Source of the DNA: Exiguobacterium acetylicum DSM 20416
GTDB lineage: Bacteria; Bacillota; Bacilli; Exiguobacteriales; Exiguobacteriaceae
Assembly: GCF_000702605.1 (NCBI RefSeq)
Contig: NZ_JNIR01000001.1
Coordinates: forward strand, 2,604,001-2,668,000
DNA length: 64,000 bases
Direction of reading: 5' to 3'
A program made the translations under genes and the position numbers. The notes beneath the pieces were generated by a model. The model was not told the origin of the DNA, did not search any database, and saw nothing but the letters and a program-made list of their open reading frames with translations. Shown piece by piece: positions 9,660 through 19,362 of the stretch; the stretch's first letter is position 1, and each line of letters starts with the position of its first letter.

Positions 9660-10480
9660 CATTGAGATCGAATATATGCGAGAACACGTGTATCAATCGC
9701 ACGATCCGCTTGTTCGCGCATCTCGAAGTTTTCCGTATGCAGATACGTTCGGAACGCGTCTTCGAAATCACCGCGGTAACCAAGCGATAACAACTTATCC
9801 ATCAACTCTGACTCTAAGGCGTCATCAATCGGCTTGATTTCTTCCGGCTTACTCGGTTGTAGATAAAGGGTATGCAGTTGATAGATGCGTTCGAGTTCTT
9901 CAATCGGACTCGGATGATCGTCAACGCGTAAATCAATATAGCGGTCGTTGAATCCACCGTATCCGCCACCCTCCTTGACGACGAGAAGTGCCGCTGACTG
10001 CATTCCGCGTGAGTCCCCACCTGCTGCTTGACCTGCTGCTAACGCACGCAATAAACGTTCTGCAAGCGGACCTTGCGTTGATTCAAAGACACGTGCCATC
10101 TCTTTCACCGTATTACCGTCTACAAGAATATTCCCTTGCGCTGCAAAATGTTTCCCGGCAATACCACCTGCCCAGTCATTACATCCTTCTCCCGTGAATG
10201 TCGCACTCTTTCCAGTAGCATCGATGATCCCGACCTGACGATCCGCTAGTCCTTCATCTGCTTCCGTCAATCGACGCAGTACTTCGTCTGCTGAAGCCCC
10301 TTGTTCGATCATCCGTAATCCTTCAGGACCATACGTCGTATTTGCAAACGATTGTGTCGCTACAGCACCTACTCCCGCCTTCGCAAACGGAACAGCGCTC
10401 CCGACGGCTAAAAACTTCGACTGAACGGCAACGCCCCATGCTTGTTCTTTTTCACAATACCCAACGATTGAATATGTCAC
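9659..10480 (-). CDS. DUF1028 family protein (Ntn-hydrolase-like fold)
   Basis: A 273-residue protein from a GTG preceded by AAAGGGGGAACTGAA; an ATG 21 bp upstream overlaps that binding site and is less likely. TYSIVGYCEKEQAWGVAVQS, KAGVGAVATQSFAN and the glycine-rich SAALLVVKEGGGYGG followed by NDRYIDLRVDDHP are typical of DUF1028, distantly related to Ntn hydrolases. The C-terminal 60 residues form a helical extension seen in some members. It lies just downstream of the broken YfcC-like carrier gene, separated by a terminator. Substrate unknown. Confidence 0.75.
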   Translation of the reverse strand: MTYSIVGYCEKEQAWGVAVQSKFLAVGSAVPFAKAGVGAVATQSFANTTYGPEGLRMIEQGASADEVLRRLTEADEGLADRQVGIIDATGKSATFTGEGCNDWAGGIAGKHFAAQGNILVDGNTVKEMARVFESTQGPLAERLLRALAAGQAAGGDSRGMQSAALLVVKEGGGYGGFNDRYIDLRVDDHPSPIEELERIYQLHTLYLQPSKPEEIKPIDDALESELMDKLLSLGYRGDFEDAFRTYLHTENFEMREQADRAIDTRVLAYIRSQ

Positions 10481-10544
10481 TTCAGTTCCCCCTTTAGTCA
10501 TTACCTATTCCGTTCGTGATAACGCTTCCCGATTCCTGCAACTG

Positions 10545-10574
10545 AAAAACCTTCCGAACATCTGTCCGGAAGGT
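10545..10574 (-). terminator. Terminator of the YfcC-like gene
   Basis: On the minus strand ACCTTCCG pairs with CGGAAGGT around a 10-base loop, followed by TTTTT. Confidence 0.8.
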
Positions 10575-10579
10575 AGACT

Positions 10580-11983
10580 TCATTGAATGCCAAGTGTCAC
10601 GGCAAGTAGTAAGGCGGCACATGCCAAGGCAATCCAGATCGCGAAAAGCTTCCAGACGAAACGAAGCCATTTTTCGTACGGAATGCCTGCGATTGCGAGA
10701 AATGCCATCAAATGAGCACTCGTCGGGAAAATCATGTTCGTCAGTCCATCTCCATATTGGAATGCTAAGACAGCCACTTGACGCTCGATTCCCAGTAAAT
10801 CCGACAATGGTGCCATGATGGGCATCGTCGTCGCCGCTTGTCCACTTCCCGATGGAATGAAGAAATTCGTAATCAATTGCACGGCGTACATCCCGATGAC
10901 GGCAAAGAACGTCGGTAAATGTCCTACGGCATTTGATAAGCCGTAAATGACCGTATCGATAACACGTCCTTCTTCGAGAATGACGACAATCGCACGAGCA
11001 AATCCAACAATCAACGCGCCGAACGTTACGGCTTTTGCGCCGTCAATCAAACTCTCGAACGTACCGTTCACACCAAGCGTAACGATTCCCGCAATCATCC
11101 CGATGATCAAGAAGGATGCGGTTAATTCCGTCAAATACCAGCCCCACTCAAAGATTCCGATCACATTGAGCGTGATCCCACCGATTAAAACCAGTAAGAC
11201 GAAAGCATGACGTTTCGAAAAGCGCGAAATCGTCGTCGCTGCTTCTTCCGAACGACGTTGTTCTAGATCATAAACAAGACTGCGCGCCGGATCATGTTTG
11301 ACTTTCCGTGCGTAGTTCATGACATAAAGAATTGTCACCGCTAAAAATACGATATACACAGCCGTTCGATACCCAAGACCACTAAAGAGCGGTACTTCCG
11401 CAATTGATTGAGCGACACCTACCGTAAACGGATTCAACATCCCGCCGGCAAAACCAACCGCCGCCCCTAGACTGACAATCGCGGCTCCTGTCATCGCATC
11501 ATATCCAAGGGCACGCGCTAACATGATCCCAATCGGCACGAAGATGATCGTTTCCTCTGCCATACCAATCGTTGCTCCGGCAATCGAAAAGACGAACATC
11601 GTCATCGGAATCATGATGTGCCCTTTTTGACCAAATCGACGGATTAATTGATTGATTCCCGCTTCAATAGCACCGGTTTGACGAATGATACCGAAGACAC
11701 CGCCAACTAAGAAAATGTAAAAAATGATCGCAGCACCCGCTTCCATGCCTTGCGGAATTGCTTCAAATAAACCAAAGAGATTGACAGGCGCAGACTCTAC
11801 CGCGCGATATGTACCATCGATGACGACAGTCTGTCCATCTTGCTTTTCACGATCGAATTATCCTGCTGGAAGTGTATACGTCAAGATGACTGAGATGATG
11901 AGAATTGCCATGATAATGGCGTATGTATGAGGCATCTTGAAGAATGATCGCTTCGACCCTGGTGCATTCGTTCGTTCATTCAT
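10580..11983 (-). pseudogene. YfcC-family membrane carrier interrupted by an in-frame TAA
   Basis: Read from the ATG at 11981-11983 (after AAAAGGAGG), the frame encodes MNERTNAPGSKRSF, a first membrane segment and LPAG, then a TAA at 11858-11860 (codon 42). It continues in the same frame as FDREKQDGQTVVIDGTY and 388 further residues from an internal ATG at 11746. The whole would be 467 residues, the usual length for YfcC/ArcD-like (SLC13/AbgT-type) carriers of amino acids or C4 acids. Relatives have PAGQFDR or PAGEFDR here, so a CAA or GAA codon probably became TAA. The rest of the frame is intact, with no second lesion, implying a recent mutation or a sequencing error. Confidence 0.8.
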
Positions 11984-12144
11984 GATAAAAGCCTCCTTTT
12001 TGTGTCTTTATAAGAATAATGCCCTAATCAGGGAAAAACTAACAGTTTCAATGAAATGTCATATGATTGTAAAAGAAAAGTGGAATACTGCTAACTTAAA
12101 GTTTCGTTAAAAGTAGAGGCTTTGATCAACCGTGTCGCATGAAA

Positions 12145-12190
12145 TAAAAAAGGAAGGTATTCTAGGCCATGAACCCCGAATACCTTCCTT
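12145..12190 (-). terminator. Terminator of the monooxygenase gene
   Basis: A 13-bp stem (12150-12162 with 12178-12190) is followed on the minus strand by TTTTTTA. Confidence 0.85.
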
Positions 12191-12214
12191 ATGTGTTACG
12201 TCAATCTCTTATGA

Positions 12215-12496
12215 TTATGCTTGGAACGATTGAACGTCTAATGGTTTAGCAAGAGCCGTTTGAGCAAACGCAACGAATTGTCCGAAATGGGCACTCGTGT
12301 TGTGTGCTTCAATTGCAGCTTGGTCTTCCCATTTTTCAATCATCATGAAGACATTTTCGTCTTCTGTGCTTTGGAACAAGTCATAGCTGATGTTACCTGC
12401 TTCAGCACGTGATCCTGCCACTAGTGTTTTAGTTGCTTCTAAAAATTCTTCTCGTTTTGCGGGTTGTACTTCTAATTTTGCTTCGATGGCGATCAT
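12215..12496 (-). CDS. Antibiotic biosynthesis monooxygenase (ABM) domain protein
   Basis: A 93-residue dimeric alpha/beta-barrel-type protein. It begins MIAIEAKLEVQPAKREEFLE and contains FMMIEKWEDQAAIEAHNTS, the hallmark of ABM/YgiN-type proteins. Characterised members act as quinol or anthrone monooxygenases without cofactor; the substrate here is unknown. The start follows AAAGGAGG. It is divergent from a cupin gene, and the shared 156-bp region holds an inverted repeat that may be an operator. Confidence 0.8.
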   Translation of the reverse strand: MIAIEAKLEVQPAKREEFLEATKTLVAGSRAEAGNISYDLFQSTEDENVFMMIEKWEDQAAIEAHNTSAHFGQFVAFAQTALAKPLDVQSFQA

Positions 12497-12590
12497 CGGA
12501 AAGCCTCCTTTGTAATTTCGTTAACTTAAGCATCTTAGCACCTCCGAATTCGTTACGCCATAAAGATGCTCGGACGATTGATGATATTTA

Positions 12591-12620
12591 ATTACGGGTA
12601 ATTACAGATGTAATTATTAC
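12591..12620. promoter_or_regulatory. Candidate operator in the monooxygenase/cupin divergon
   Basis: TAATTAC and GTAATTA form a perfect inverted repeat around AGAT, with a further TAATTAC half-site 10 bp upstream. It lies 35-60 bp before the cupin start. No regulator gene is adjacent, so the binding protein is unknown. Confidence 0.35.
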
Positions 12621-12652
12621 TTTGTGCCACATCAGAGAAAGGAGCAACGAAG

Positions 12653-13138
12653 ATGCGCGTTGAGGTATTTTATTTTGAGGATGACGGTCACATTCCGAAC
12701 AACCCGACATTCCCGGTGTTGATTTATCGGCATGCATTTGAAGAGCCATCACACATCAAACAGACCTTCCATGCACATGACTGGCGTAACAGCTGGGTGG
12801 ATGGCATTTTTGACTTTCATCATTATCATAGTATCGCCCATGAAGTGATCGGTATTCTCGAAGGGCATGCAACCGTTCAGCTGGGTGGTCCGCTCGGTAA
12901 GACCTTCACTTTGACGAGTGGCGATGTTCTCTTACTTCCTGCCGGTACGGGCCATAAAGCACTTGATACAAGTCGACACTTTCGAGTAATCGGTGCCTAT
13001 CCGGATGGTCAAGATTACGACACCCTGACAGGTCAAACAAGTGAACGCCCGGAAAATCTTCAACGTATTCGTCAGGTGAGGCGTCCTACTCAAGATCCTG
13101 TATTCGGTGATCACGGTCCCTTGTTTGAACATTGGTGA
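12653..13138 (+). CDS. YjlB-type cupin protein
   Basis: A 161-residue single-domain cupin. FYFEDDGHIPNNPTFPVLIY and the cupin motif HEVIGILEGHATVQLGG with GDVLLLPAGTGHKAL match B. subtilis YjlB-type proteins. Metal-binding residues in the first motif include the HHYHSIAHE cluster. The enzymatic activity of this group is not established. The start follows AAAGGAG. The next gene, an aldo-keto reductase, begins 86 bp downstream and is likely co-transcribed, suggesting a redox or detoxification role. Confidence 0.75.
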   Translation: MRVEVFYFEDDGHIPNNPTFPVLIYRHAFEEPSHIKQTFHAHDWRNSWVDGIFDFHHYHSIAHEVIGILEGHATVQLGGPLGKTFTLTSGDVLLLPAGTGHKALDTSRHFRVIGAYPDGQDYDTLTGQTSERPENLQRIRQVRRPTQDPVFGDHGPLFEHW

Positions 13139-13224
13139 CGTCTCCTTCTCTTGAAGAAGACGTTTTTGTTCCGAGTTCGCGTGGTAAACCCTACTATTGT
13201 CTCTCTACTAAAGGAGGAAGAACG

Positions 13225-14115
13225 ATGAACGAAACAGAAAAGACGTTGATACTCGCTGCATTAAAGCAAAAAACGGTGACGCTTCCCGATCAGACGCACG
13301 TTCGGGCACTCGGACAAGGTACATGGCGCATGGGGGAAGAGTCGGAGAAGCATGAGGCTGAAATCGAAGCGCTCCTTGTCGGTCTCGACAGTGGGATGGA
13401 ACTCATCGATACGGCAGAGATGTATGGAGAAGGTGCTTCTGAAGAATTGATTCGTGACGCGATCGCTGATCGACGAGAAGAAGTCTTTCTCGTCTCGAAA
13501 GTCTACCCGCATCACGCTGGTGGGGAAGCGTTAAAAAAAGCTTGTTCCGAATCGCTTGAACGCCTCGGTACGGATTATCTTGATCTCTATCTTCTTCATT
13601 GGCGTGGTGACATTCCACTTGAAGAAACCGTCGAAGGACTGGAAGCTTTAAAACAGGAAGGCAAGATTCGCCGTTGGGGTGTATCAAACTTTGACGTATC
13701 AGACATGAAAGAACTGTTGGCACTGCCAAACGGTGATCAATGCGCTGTCAATCAGGTACTCTATCATCTCGGATCACGCGGAATCGAGTATGAATTGCTA
13801 CCGTTACTACGCGAACATGGTATTCCAGTAATGGCGTATTGCCCACTAGCTGAAGGTGGTTCACTACGCGATCAACTCCTGAATCATCCAACCGTTGAGG
13901 AACTCGCTGAGACACATGGTGTTGAACCGGCACAGATTTTACTTGCTTGGGCGATGCGTGAAGGTGACGTCATCGCAATTCCTAAAGCAGGACAAGCACA
14001 TCATGTCGAAGCCAACGGTCGCGCCGCGCTCCTGAATTTGACAGAGGAAGAGCTGGTTGCACTTGATCAAGCATTCCCAGCACCAACAAAAAAAGAACCA
14101 CTCGATATCGTTTAA
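13225..14115 (+). CDS. Aldo-keto reductase
   Basis: A 296-residue NADPH-dependent carbonyl reductase with the (alpha/beta)8 barrel signature. The catalytic tetrad is visible: D62 and Y67 in [10 protein letters not shown]92 in VSKVYP, H125 in LLHWRG. The IPKAG motif near the C-terminus fits the coenzyme-binding loop. The start was set at an ATG preceded by AAAGGAGG. It sits 13 bp before a second aldo-keto reductase gene. Substrate unknown; reactive aldehydes are typical. Confidence 0.85.
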   Translation: MNETEKTLILAALKQKTVTLPDQTHVRALGQGTWRMGEESEKHEAEIEALLVGLDSGMELIDTAEMYGEGASEELIRDAIADRREEVFLVSKVYPHHAGGEALKKACSESLERLGTDYLDLYLLHWRGDIPLEETVEGLEALKQEGKIRRWGVSNFDVSDMKELLALPNGDQCAVNQVLYHLGSRGIEYELLPLLREHGIPVMAYCPLAEGGSLRDQLLNHPTVEELAETHGVEPAQILLAWAMREGDVIAIPKAGQAHHVEANGRAALLNLTEEELVALDQAFPAPTKKEPLDIV

Positions 14116-14128
14116 GGAGGTCATTTTC

Positions 14129-15061
14129 ATGACAAAACATGTTCAACTCGGTCAATCTAAATTATTCGTTCACCCCATCGGTCTCGGTACGAATGCTGTC
14201 GGTGGACACAACTTGTATCCAAATCTCGATGAGCAAGCCGGACGCGATCTCGTCCGTGTCGCTTTGAAGCAAGGAATCAATTTCCTCGACACAGCTTTCA
14301 TCTACGGACCAGAACGTTCGGAGGAACTCGTCGGTGAGGTCTGGAACGACACAGTCGCTCGAGAAGATGTCGTGCTCGCGACGAAAGGTGCGCATCAGTT
14401 CGTTGACGGAAACGTCGTCATGAACAATTCACCAGACTTTCTCCGTCAATCGGTCGAAGAGAGTTTAAAACGTCTTCAGACAGACTATATCGATTTGTAT
14501 TACATTCATTTTCCGGATGAATCGACACCAAAGGACGAAGCCGTCGCAGCACTTGCTGAACTGAAAAAAGAAGGAAAGATTCGCGCAATCGGTGTCTCGA
14601 ATTTCTCACTCGAACAACTGAAGGAAGCGAATAAAGACGGACACGTCGACGTCTATCAAGGAGAATACAACCTATTCAAACGGGATGCGGAAAAAGAGTT
14701 ACTCCCGTACATCGTTGAGAACGGTATGTCCTTCGTCCCGTACTTCCCACTCGCTGCTGGATTATTGGCAGGGAAATATACGAAAGAGACGACATTTGAC
14801 GATTTACGAAAAAACGATCCCTTGTTCCAAAAAGATGTCTTCGAACAAAACCTCGCAAAAGTCGATCAACTGCGCCCGATTGCAGAAGCACACGATGCAG
14901 AAGTCGCACACATCGTACTCGCGTGGTATCTGGCACAGGACGGTATCGATGCCATCATTCCTGGTGCAAAACGACCAGATCAGGTGACGGATACGTTGCG
15001 TACATTAGACGTTCAGTTGTCGCAAGAAGATATCGAAAAGATCGACCAAATTTTTAGCTGA
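14129..15061 (+). CDS. Aldo-keto reductase (IolS/YccK-like)
   Basis: A 310-residue aldo-keto reductase of the IolS/YccK-like subgroup, with D54 and Y59 in [10 protein letters not shown]86 in ATKGA and H127 in [17 protein letters not shown] near the end is the cofactor-binding region. The ATG at 14129 follows AAGGAGG, right after the stop of the upstream reductase; the two proteins are clearly different in sequence, so this is a pair of family members and not a recent duplication. Confidence 0.85.
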   Translation: MTKHVQLGQSKLFVHPIGLGTNAVGGHNLYPNLDEQAGRDLVRVALKQGINFLDTAFIYGPERSEELVGEVWNDTVAREDVVLATKGAHQFVDGNVVMNNSPDFLRQSVEESLKRLQTDYIDLYYIHFPDESTPKDEAVAALAELKKEGKIRAIGVSNFSLEQLKEANKDGHVDVYQGEYNLFKRDAEKELLPYIVENGMSFVPYFPLAAGLLAGKYTKETTFDDLRKNDPLFQKDVFEQNLAKVDQLRPIAEAHDAEVAHIVLAWYLAQDGIDAIIPGAKRPDQVTDTLRTLDVQLSQEDIEKIDQIFS

Positions 15062-15144
15062 TCGTTCTCTTTTTATGAACATGAGCAGAATAGGCGAAAA
15101 ATCATGCTGAACTTCGTATGATGGAGGCATGGAGGCGATTGATC

Positions 15145-15594
15145 ATGAAGCACCATTTTCATTTAACCGCAGACTGGCCGGGCAATCGCAATGATGTTGG
15201 TCAGATCGAGACGGGTGAACTAAAAACAAAAATCTCAATTCCGGACGCCATGGATGGTCCAGGAGTTGGTACGAATCCAGATGAGATGTTACTTGGGGCA
15301 GCTGCTACGTGCTACATCATCACGCTTGCCGCGATGCTTGAGCGTAGTCACATTCCAAAGGTTTCGTTAACGATGGAATCTGAAGGTATCGTCGATGTTA
15401 CGAACGGTGTCTTCACTTACGACGCGATTATTCATCGCCCTACTCTCTTATTACCAGCCGATCTGTCGGATCGTGATGTAGAGAAGGCACAACGTCTCGC
15501 TGAAAAAGCGGAAGGTTCGTGTATGATTACGCGGGCACTAGCTGGTAATGTAAAAGTATCGCTTGAGGCTGTTGTGGAGCGAATCTCAAATTAA
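15145..15594 (+). CDS. OsmC/Ohr family protein
   Basis: A 149-residue peroxidase-fold protein with the two redox cysteines of the family: C56 in AAATCYIITLAAML and C126 in AEGSCMITRAL. OsmC/Ohr enzymes reduce organic hydroperoxides with dihydrolipoamide-linked thiols. The pattern EMLLGAAATCY with TYDAIIHRPT is closest to the SACOL1771-like branch. The start follows GGAGGCG. With the cupin and two aldo-keto reductases upstream it makes a plausible oxidative or electrophile stress cluster (inference). Confidence 0.8.
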   Translation: MKHHFHLTADWPGNRNDVGQIETGELKTKISIPDAMDGPGVGTNPDEMLLGAAATCYIITLAAMLERSHIPKVSLTMESEGIVDVTNGVFTYDAIIHRPTLLLPADLSDRDVEKAQRLAEKAEGSCMITRALAGNVKVSLEAVVERISN

Positions 15595-15597
15595 TAA

Positions 15598-15640
15598 ACA
15601 AAAATCATCGTTTAACTTTTTAGTTAAACGATGATTTTTT
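15598..15640 (+). terminator. Terminator after the OsmC-like gene
   Basis: AAAATCATCGTTTAAC pairs with GTTAAACGATGATTTT and ends in a T-run. It marks the left edge of the AT-rich helicase/Nudix insert. Confidence 0.85.
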
Positions 15641-15720
15641 ACTTTATTTATCTATTTATTGGTATATTATTGATGATTTACTCATTATAAATACCATTTA
15701 CTATCATTCGGAGGATAACC

Positions 15721-18700
15721 ATGTCTTATTATGAAACACTACGTTCTTCAACTGAAACTAACTCACAATCTGATACAACAAGTGTCTCTGTACCAGCACA
15801 TGACTACACAACAGAATTACTTACACACCTTAATCAAGTACTATATCAATCTTTAGACCATTTACAAAAACAAGATAAACCTGATCAAATGGTTGAAACG
15901 GTCAATGAATGGCTCCTTCATTTAAATCAACCTCCGATCGACTCGCCGCTTCATCGTGAACTCACTACTAGCACAACTCATGCTTTACCTACACAATATA
16001 AAAATTCTTTGCGTGCTTGGGAACTCATTGCTCCTGGCCAACTTGAACAAGAACAGTTATTGCATCACATCAATCAAGAATTGTGGACAGCATCTGCTGC
16101 TGATTGGATGGTAAGTTTTACACGACATTCTGGAATCCAAACGCTTGTCCCAGCTTTAAAAGAAGCAGAAGCTCAAAACAAACCAATTCGTATTTTGACT
16201 TCATTCTATATGAATATTACAGAAGCGAAGGCTATCCGACAGTTGATGGAATTCAGCAATATCGAAGTAAAAATTTATGAACCGATTAAAAAAAATCATG
16301 CGTTTCATCCGAAAGCCTATTTATTTTCACGTCCTGATCAGTTGGATAGTGCTATTGTTGGATCTTCTAATTTATCAAAATCAGCTTTAACGCACGGCAT
16401 GGAATGGAATATTCGCATACCTTCTACACCCGTCACAACATTAGTCACTCAAGCGAAAAACTTGTTTGAACAGCTTTGGAACAGCCACGAAGCGACTATA
16501 TGTACAGAAGAATTATTAGTTCAATACGAACAGTACCAACAAGAAACACCACCTATAAGATCATTTTCTATCCGCGATACAGTTGCCGAACCCGCTGTCG
16601 ATTACACCGTTATTGAACCAAACCTCATGCAGATTCCAGCTTTAGAAGAACTGAATCGTTTGCGCGAGCGAAAAGAAAAAAAAGCAATGGTCATTGCGGC
16701 AACAGGAACGGGGAAAACGTACTTAGCAGCATTTGATGTCCGTCAAGCTCAGGCTAAAAAAGTATTATTTGTTGCACATCGTGGAAAGTTACTATCACAA
16801 GCTGAGAATACATTTAGGCAAGTTTTTTCAAATGAAAGTTATACATTTGGTAGATATTCAGGATCACAACAAATTCAAGATGCACAATTTACCTTTGCTA
16901 CCGTTCAAACACTTTCAAAAGAGGTTCATCTCAAACAATTTTTACAGGATACGTTTGACTACATCATTATTGATGAATTCCATCACGCTTCATCTGCTTC
17001 TTACCAAAACATTCTTAACTATTTTACACCTCAATTTTTGCTTGGCGTAACGGCAACGCCAGAACGAATGGATGGTCAAAATATCTTCCAGCTTGTTGAC
17101 TATAATGTCGCTTACGAAGTTCGTCTGTATGATGCCTTAGCACAAGATTTACTTTCACCATTCCATTATTTTGGGATTCAAGATGATGAATCGATTGATT
17201 ATTCTCTTATTCCTCAGCAAAACGGCTTTTATGTAGAACAAGATCTTGTTGTTGCACTCGAACGATCAACACGAACAGATTATATTGTTGAAATGATTCG
17301 TAAATTTGGGTTTAGTGGTAATCAGGCTGTTGGATTAGGATTCTGCGTCAATATCAATCATGCAGAGTTTATGGAGCAAGAATTTAAACGACATCAGATT
17401 GAAGCAATGGCCGTTACAAGTAAACAGTCCGAAGATGAACGCGAAGAGGCCATTCGCCGACTAGAGGACGATCAAGATCCACTGCAATATATTTTTACAG
17501 TTGACTTGTTTAACGAAGGAGTCGATATTCCAAAAGTCAATCTAATGCTATTTTTACGTCCAACGGAGTCTCCTACAATTTTTATTCAACAATTGGGGAG
17601 AGGCTTACGTAAACATAGCTCAAAAGAATTTGTTACGATTTTAGATTTTATCGGAAATAGTCAAAAGGCTTTTGTTGCACCGCTTGTGTTGTCTGGTCAA
17701 CAATCGTTTCATTCTATTGATCGTTATAAAATTGCTACTGCTGTAAAACAGCATTTTCCGATTTTACCGGAAGGTTCTTTAGCCATTCTAGATTCAATTA
17801 CAGAAAGATTTATTATTGAACAAATGAAAAAAATAGAGTTTTCAGCTAGCAAACAGCTCCGTGAAAGTTATCAAAGGCTGACACGCATGATCGGAAATCC
17901 TCCGAGTTTAAATGATTTAGTTACACATAAAGAGGCGCCAGCTGTTGAAAGTATTGTTCAGCAATGGAGAAGTACATTACGTCTTAAACAACTTGAAAAA
18001 CATGCTACCGATGAAGAACTACGTTTATTGCTCGATGACACTACACGCAAAATTGTTGAACAGCTCGAAGGACTATTTCCAATTCGTGAGCCCTTCAGCT
18101 TACTAATTTTAAAACATTTACTGCATCACCCCTCTGCTTCAGTACAAGATATTGAACAAGAAGTTTTCAAAGAATTCGCCTTATCACCGAATCACTCTTT
18201 TTCAAAGCGACCAATTATTCATCATCTTTTTAAACGCTGGTCTACTGCGTTTAAAAATGATCGTATTCAATTGCTAGATGCTGTATCAGAAGAACGCTAT
18301 CGCTTTTCAAATACAGTCGTTCAAGCACTTCAACAATTAACTGAATTACGTTCATATATGATGCATTTTATCCAAGCAGGTCTACTTGCATTTCACCAAC
18401 TACCAGATCGAATTAATTGGTTGATCGAAGATCAGGCGTTTCTATTACATCAAACATACAATCGTTCTGTTATCCAACGTCTCCTATGTTCACCAAGTCA
18501 GGAAGGTTCTTGGCGTGAAGGCGTAGCTCAAGCTGGTGACGACTACATTTTATTCGTGAATTTACACAAAGATGAAGCCATTGATGAGCAACTAAAATAT
18601 AACGATTATTTCTTAGATCAATATCGTTTCCACTGGCAGTCTCAAAGCAATGCAACCGCTACAGGTAAAGCGGGTACTTTATATCAAAACCATGAGAGCG

Positions 18701-18885
18701 AAGGAATTCGTATTCATTTGTTCATGCGCAAAGCAGATAAAGAACAAGGAAGAGCGCTACCGTTCACATACTTTGGCCAGTTAAAGCATCTTCAAAGTAC
18801 AGGTTCTAAACCGATTAGTGTGACTTGGTCACTTCATTCTCCACTATCAATTGAACTGTTTAAGGAGTGGCAAACTCTTTCTTAA
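15721..18885 (+). CDS. PLD-like nuclease / SF2 helicase / DUF3427-like protein
   Basis: A 1054-residue multidomain protein. After a helical N-terminus (about 20-115) comes a phospholipase D-like nuclease domain (about 120-250) with H196-x-K198 in FHPKAY and GSSN at 214-217. The SF2 helicase core follows: Walker A GTGKT at 329-333, DEFHH at 418-422, GVTATP motif III, and QQLGRGLR (623-630) as motif VI. The C-terminus (about 900-1054), with FHWQSQSNATATGKAG and PFTYFGQLKH, resembles DUF3427. Such architectures suggest nucleic-acid translocation coupled to cleavage, as in restriction or repair. Codon use is far more AT-rich than in neighbours. A GGAGG site precedes the ATG. Its last 26 bp overlap the convergent Nudix gene. 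Function is unproven. Confidence 0.85.
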   Translation: MSYYETLRSSTETNSQSDTTSVSVPAHDYTTELLTHLNQVLYQSLDHLQKQDKPDQMVETVNEWLLHLNQPPIDSPLHRELTTSTTHALPTQYKNSLRAWELIAPGQLEQEQLLHHINQELWTASAADWMVSFTRHSGIQTLVPALKEAEAQNKPIRILTSFYMNITEAKAIRQLMEFSNIEVKIYEPIKKNHAFHPKAYLFSRPDQLDSAIVGSSNLSKSALTHGMEWNIRIPSTPVTTLVTQAKNLFEQLWNSHEATICTEELLVQYEQYQQETPPIRSFSIRDTVAEPAVDYTVIEPNLMQIPALEELNRLRERKEKKAMVIAATGTGKTYLAAFDVRQAQAKKVLFVAHRGKLLSQAENTFRQVFSNESYTFGRYSGSQQIQDAQFTFATVQTLSKEVHLKQFLQDTFDYIIIDEFHHASSASYQNILNYFTPQFLLGVTATPERMDGQNIFQLVDYNVAYEVRLYDALAQDLLSPFHYFGIQDDESIDYSLIPQQNGFYVEQDLVVALERSTRTDYIVEMIRKFGFSGNQAVGLGFCVNINHAEFMEQEFKRHQIEAMAVTSKQSEDEREEAIRRLEDDQDPLQYIFTVDLFNEGVDIPKVNLMLFLRPTESPTIFIQQLGRGLRKHSSKEFVTILDFIGNSQKAFVAPLVLSGQQSFHSIDRYKIATAVKQHFPILPEGSLAILDSITERFIIEQMKKIEFSASKQLRESYQRLTRMIGNPPSLNDLVTHKEAPAVESIVQQWRSTLRLKQLEKHATDEELRLLLDDTTRKIVEQLEGLFPIREPFSLLILKHLLHHPSASVQDIEQEVFKEFALSPNHSFSKRPIIHHLFKRWSTAFKNDRIQLLDAVSEERYRFSNTVVQALQQLTELRSYMMHFIQAGLLAFHQLPDRINWLIEDQAFLLHQTYNRSVIQRLLCSPSQEGSWREGVAQAGDDYILFVNLHKDEAIDEQLKYNDYFLDQYRFHWQSQSNATATGKAGTLYQNHESEGIRIHLFMRKADKEQGRALPFTYFGQLKHLQSTGSKPISVTWSLHSPLSIELFKEWQTLS

Positions 18886-19264
18886 TGTACTCAACTGCAG
18901 GAATATCAGCAGGGGCCCATTCAAGCTGATCAAGGTCTGAAACAGATACCCAGCGAAGCTCTGCATGTTCTACGGCAATCGGTTCTCCTGTTACGATTTC
19001 AGCTTCAAACGTATGCAGTGTAACAATAATAGCATCGTACTCGTACGTCGTTTTTTCGATTGGTTGTTTGACCTTAATGTTACATTTTAATTCTTCATTG
19101 ATCTCGCGAACTAAAGACTGTGAAGGCGTTTCATGTAGCTCAATTTTCCCCCCAGGAAACTCCCATAAGTTGGGCAATGACATTTGGCTACTACGAAGTG
19201 CACACAATATTTCATTATGATCATTGCGAATGACAGCCCCTACGACTTGAATATGTTTTTTCAT
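18860..19264 (-). CDS. Nudix hydrolase (MutT-like (d)NTP pyrophosphohydrolase)
   Basis: A 134-residue Nudix enzyme. The Nudix box runs from G39 through E45 to R53-E54-I55-N56-E57-E58, with the catalytic REINEEL helix intact; the late glycine of the consensus is K60. Closest in style to (deoxy)nucleoside triphosphate pyrophosphohydrolases that remove oxidised or non-canonical nucleotides. It shares the AT-rich composition of the helicase gene and overlaps it tail to tail by 26 bp, so the two genes form one inserted unit though transcribed in opposite directions. Confidence 0.85.
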   Translation of the reverse strand: MKKHIQVVGAVIRNDHNEILCALRSSQMSLPNLWEFPGGKIELHETPSQSLVREINEELKCNIKVKQPIEKTTYEYDAIIVTLHTFEAEIVTGEPIAVEHAELRWVSVSDLDQLEWAPADIPAVEYIKKEFATP

Positions 19265-19320
19265 TTTTATGTTTCACTCCAAATCATTATAGATTTTTCA
19301 GTTCTCTGCTTATCATAACA

Positions 19321-19362
19321 AAAACCGTTATTCCTTTGACTTATACAAAGAATAGCGGTTTT
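19321..19362. terminator. Hairpin at the right edge of the AT-rich insert
   Basis: AAAACCGTTATTCCTTTG pairs imperfectly with CAAAGAATAGCGGTTTT. It lies in a divergent promoter region, where a terminator is not expected, and ends in T-rich sequence on both strands. It may be a leftover of the pre-insertion locus or an attenuator. Confidence 0.45.
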
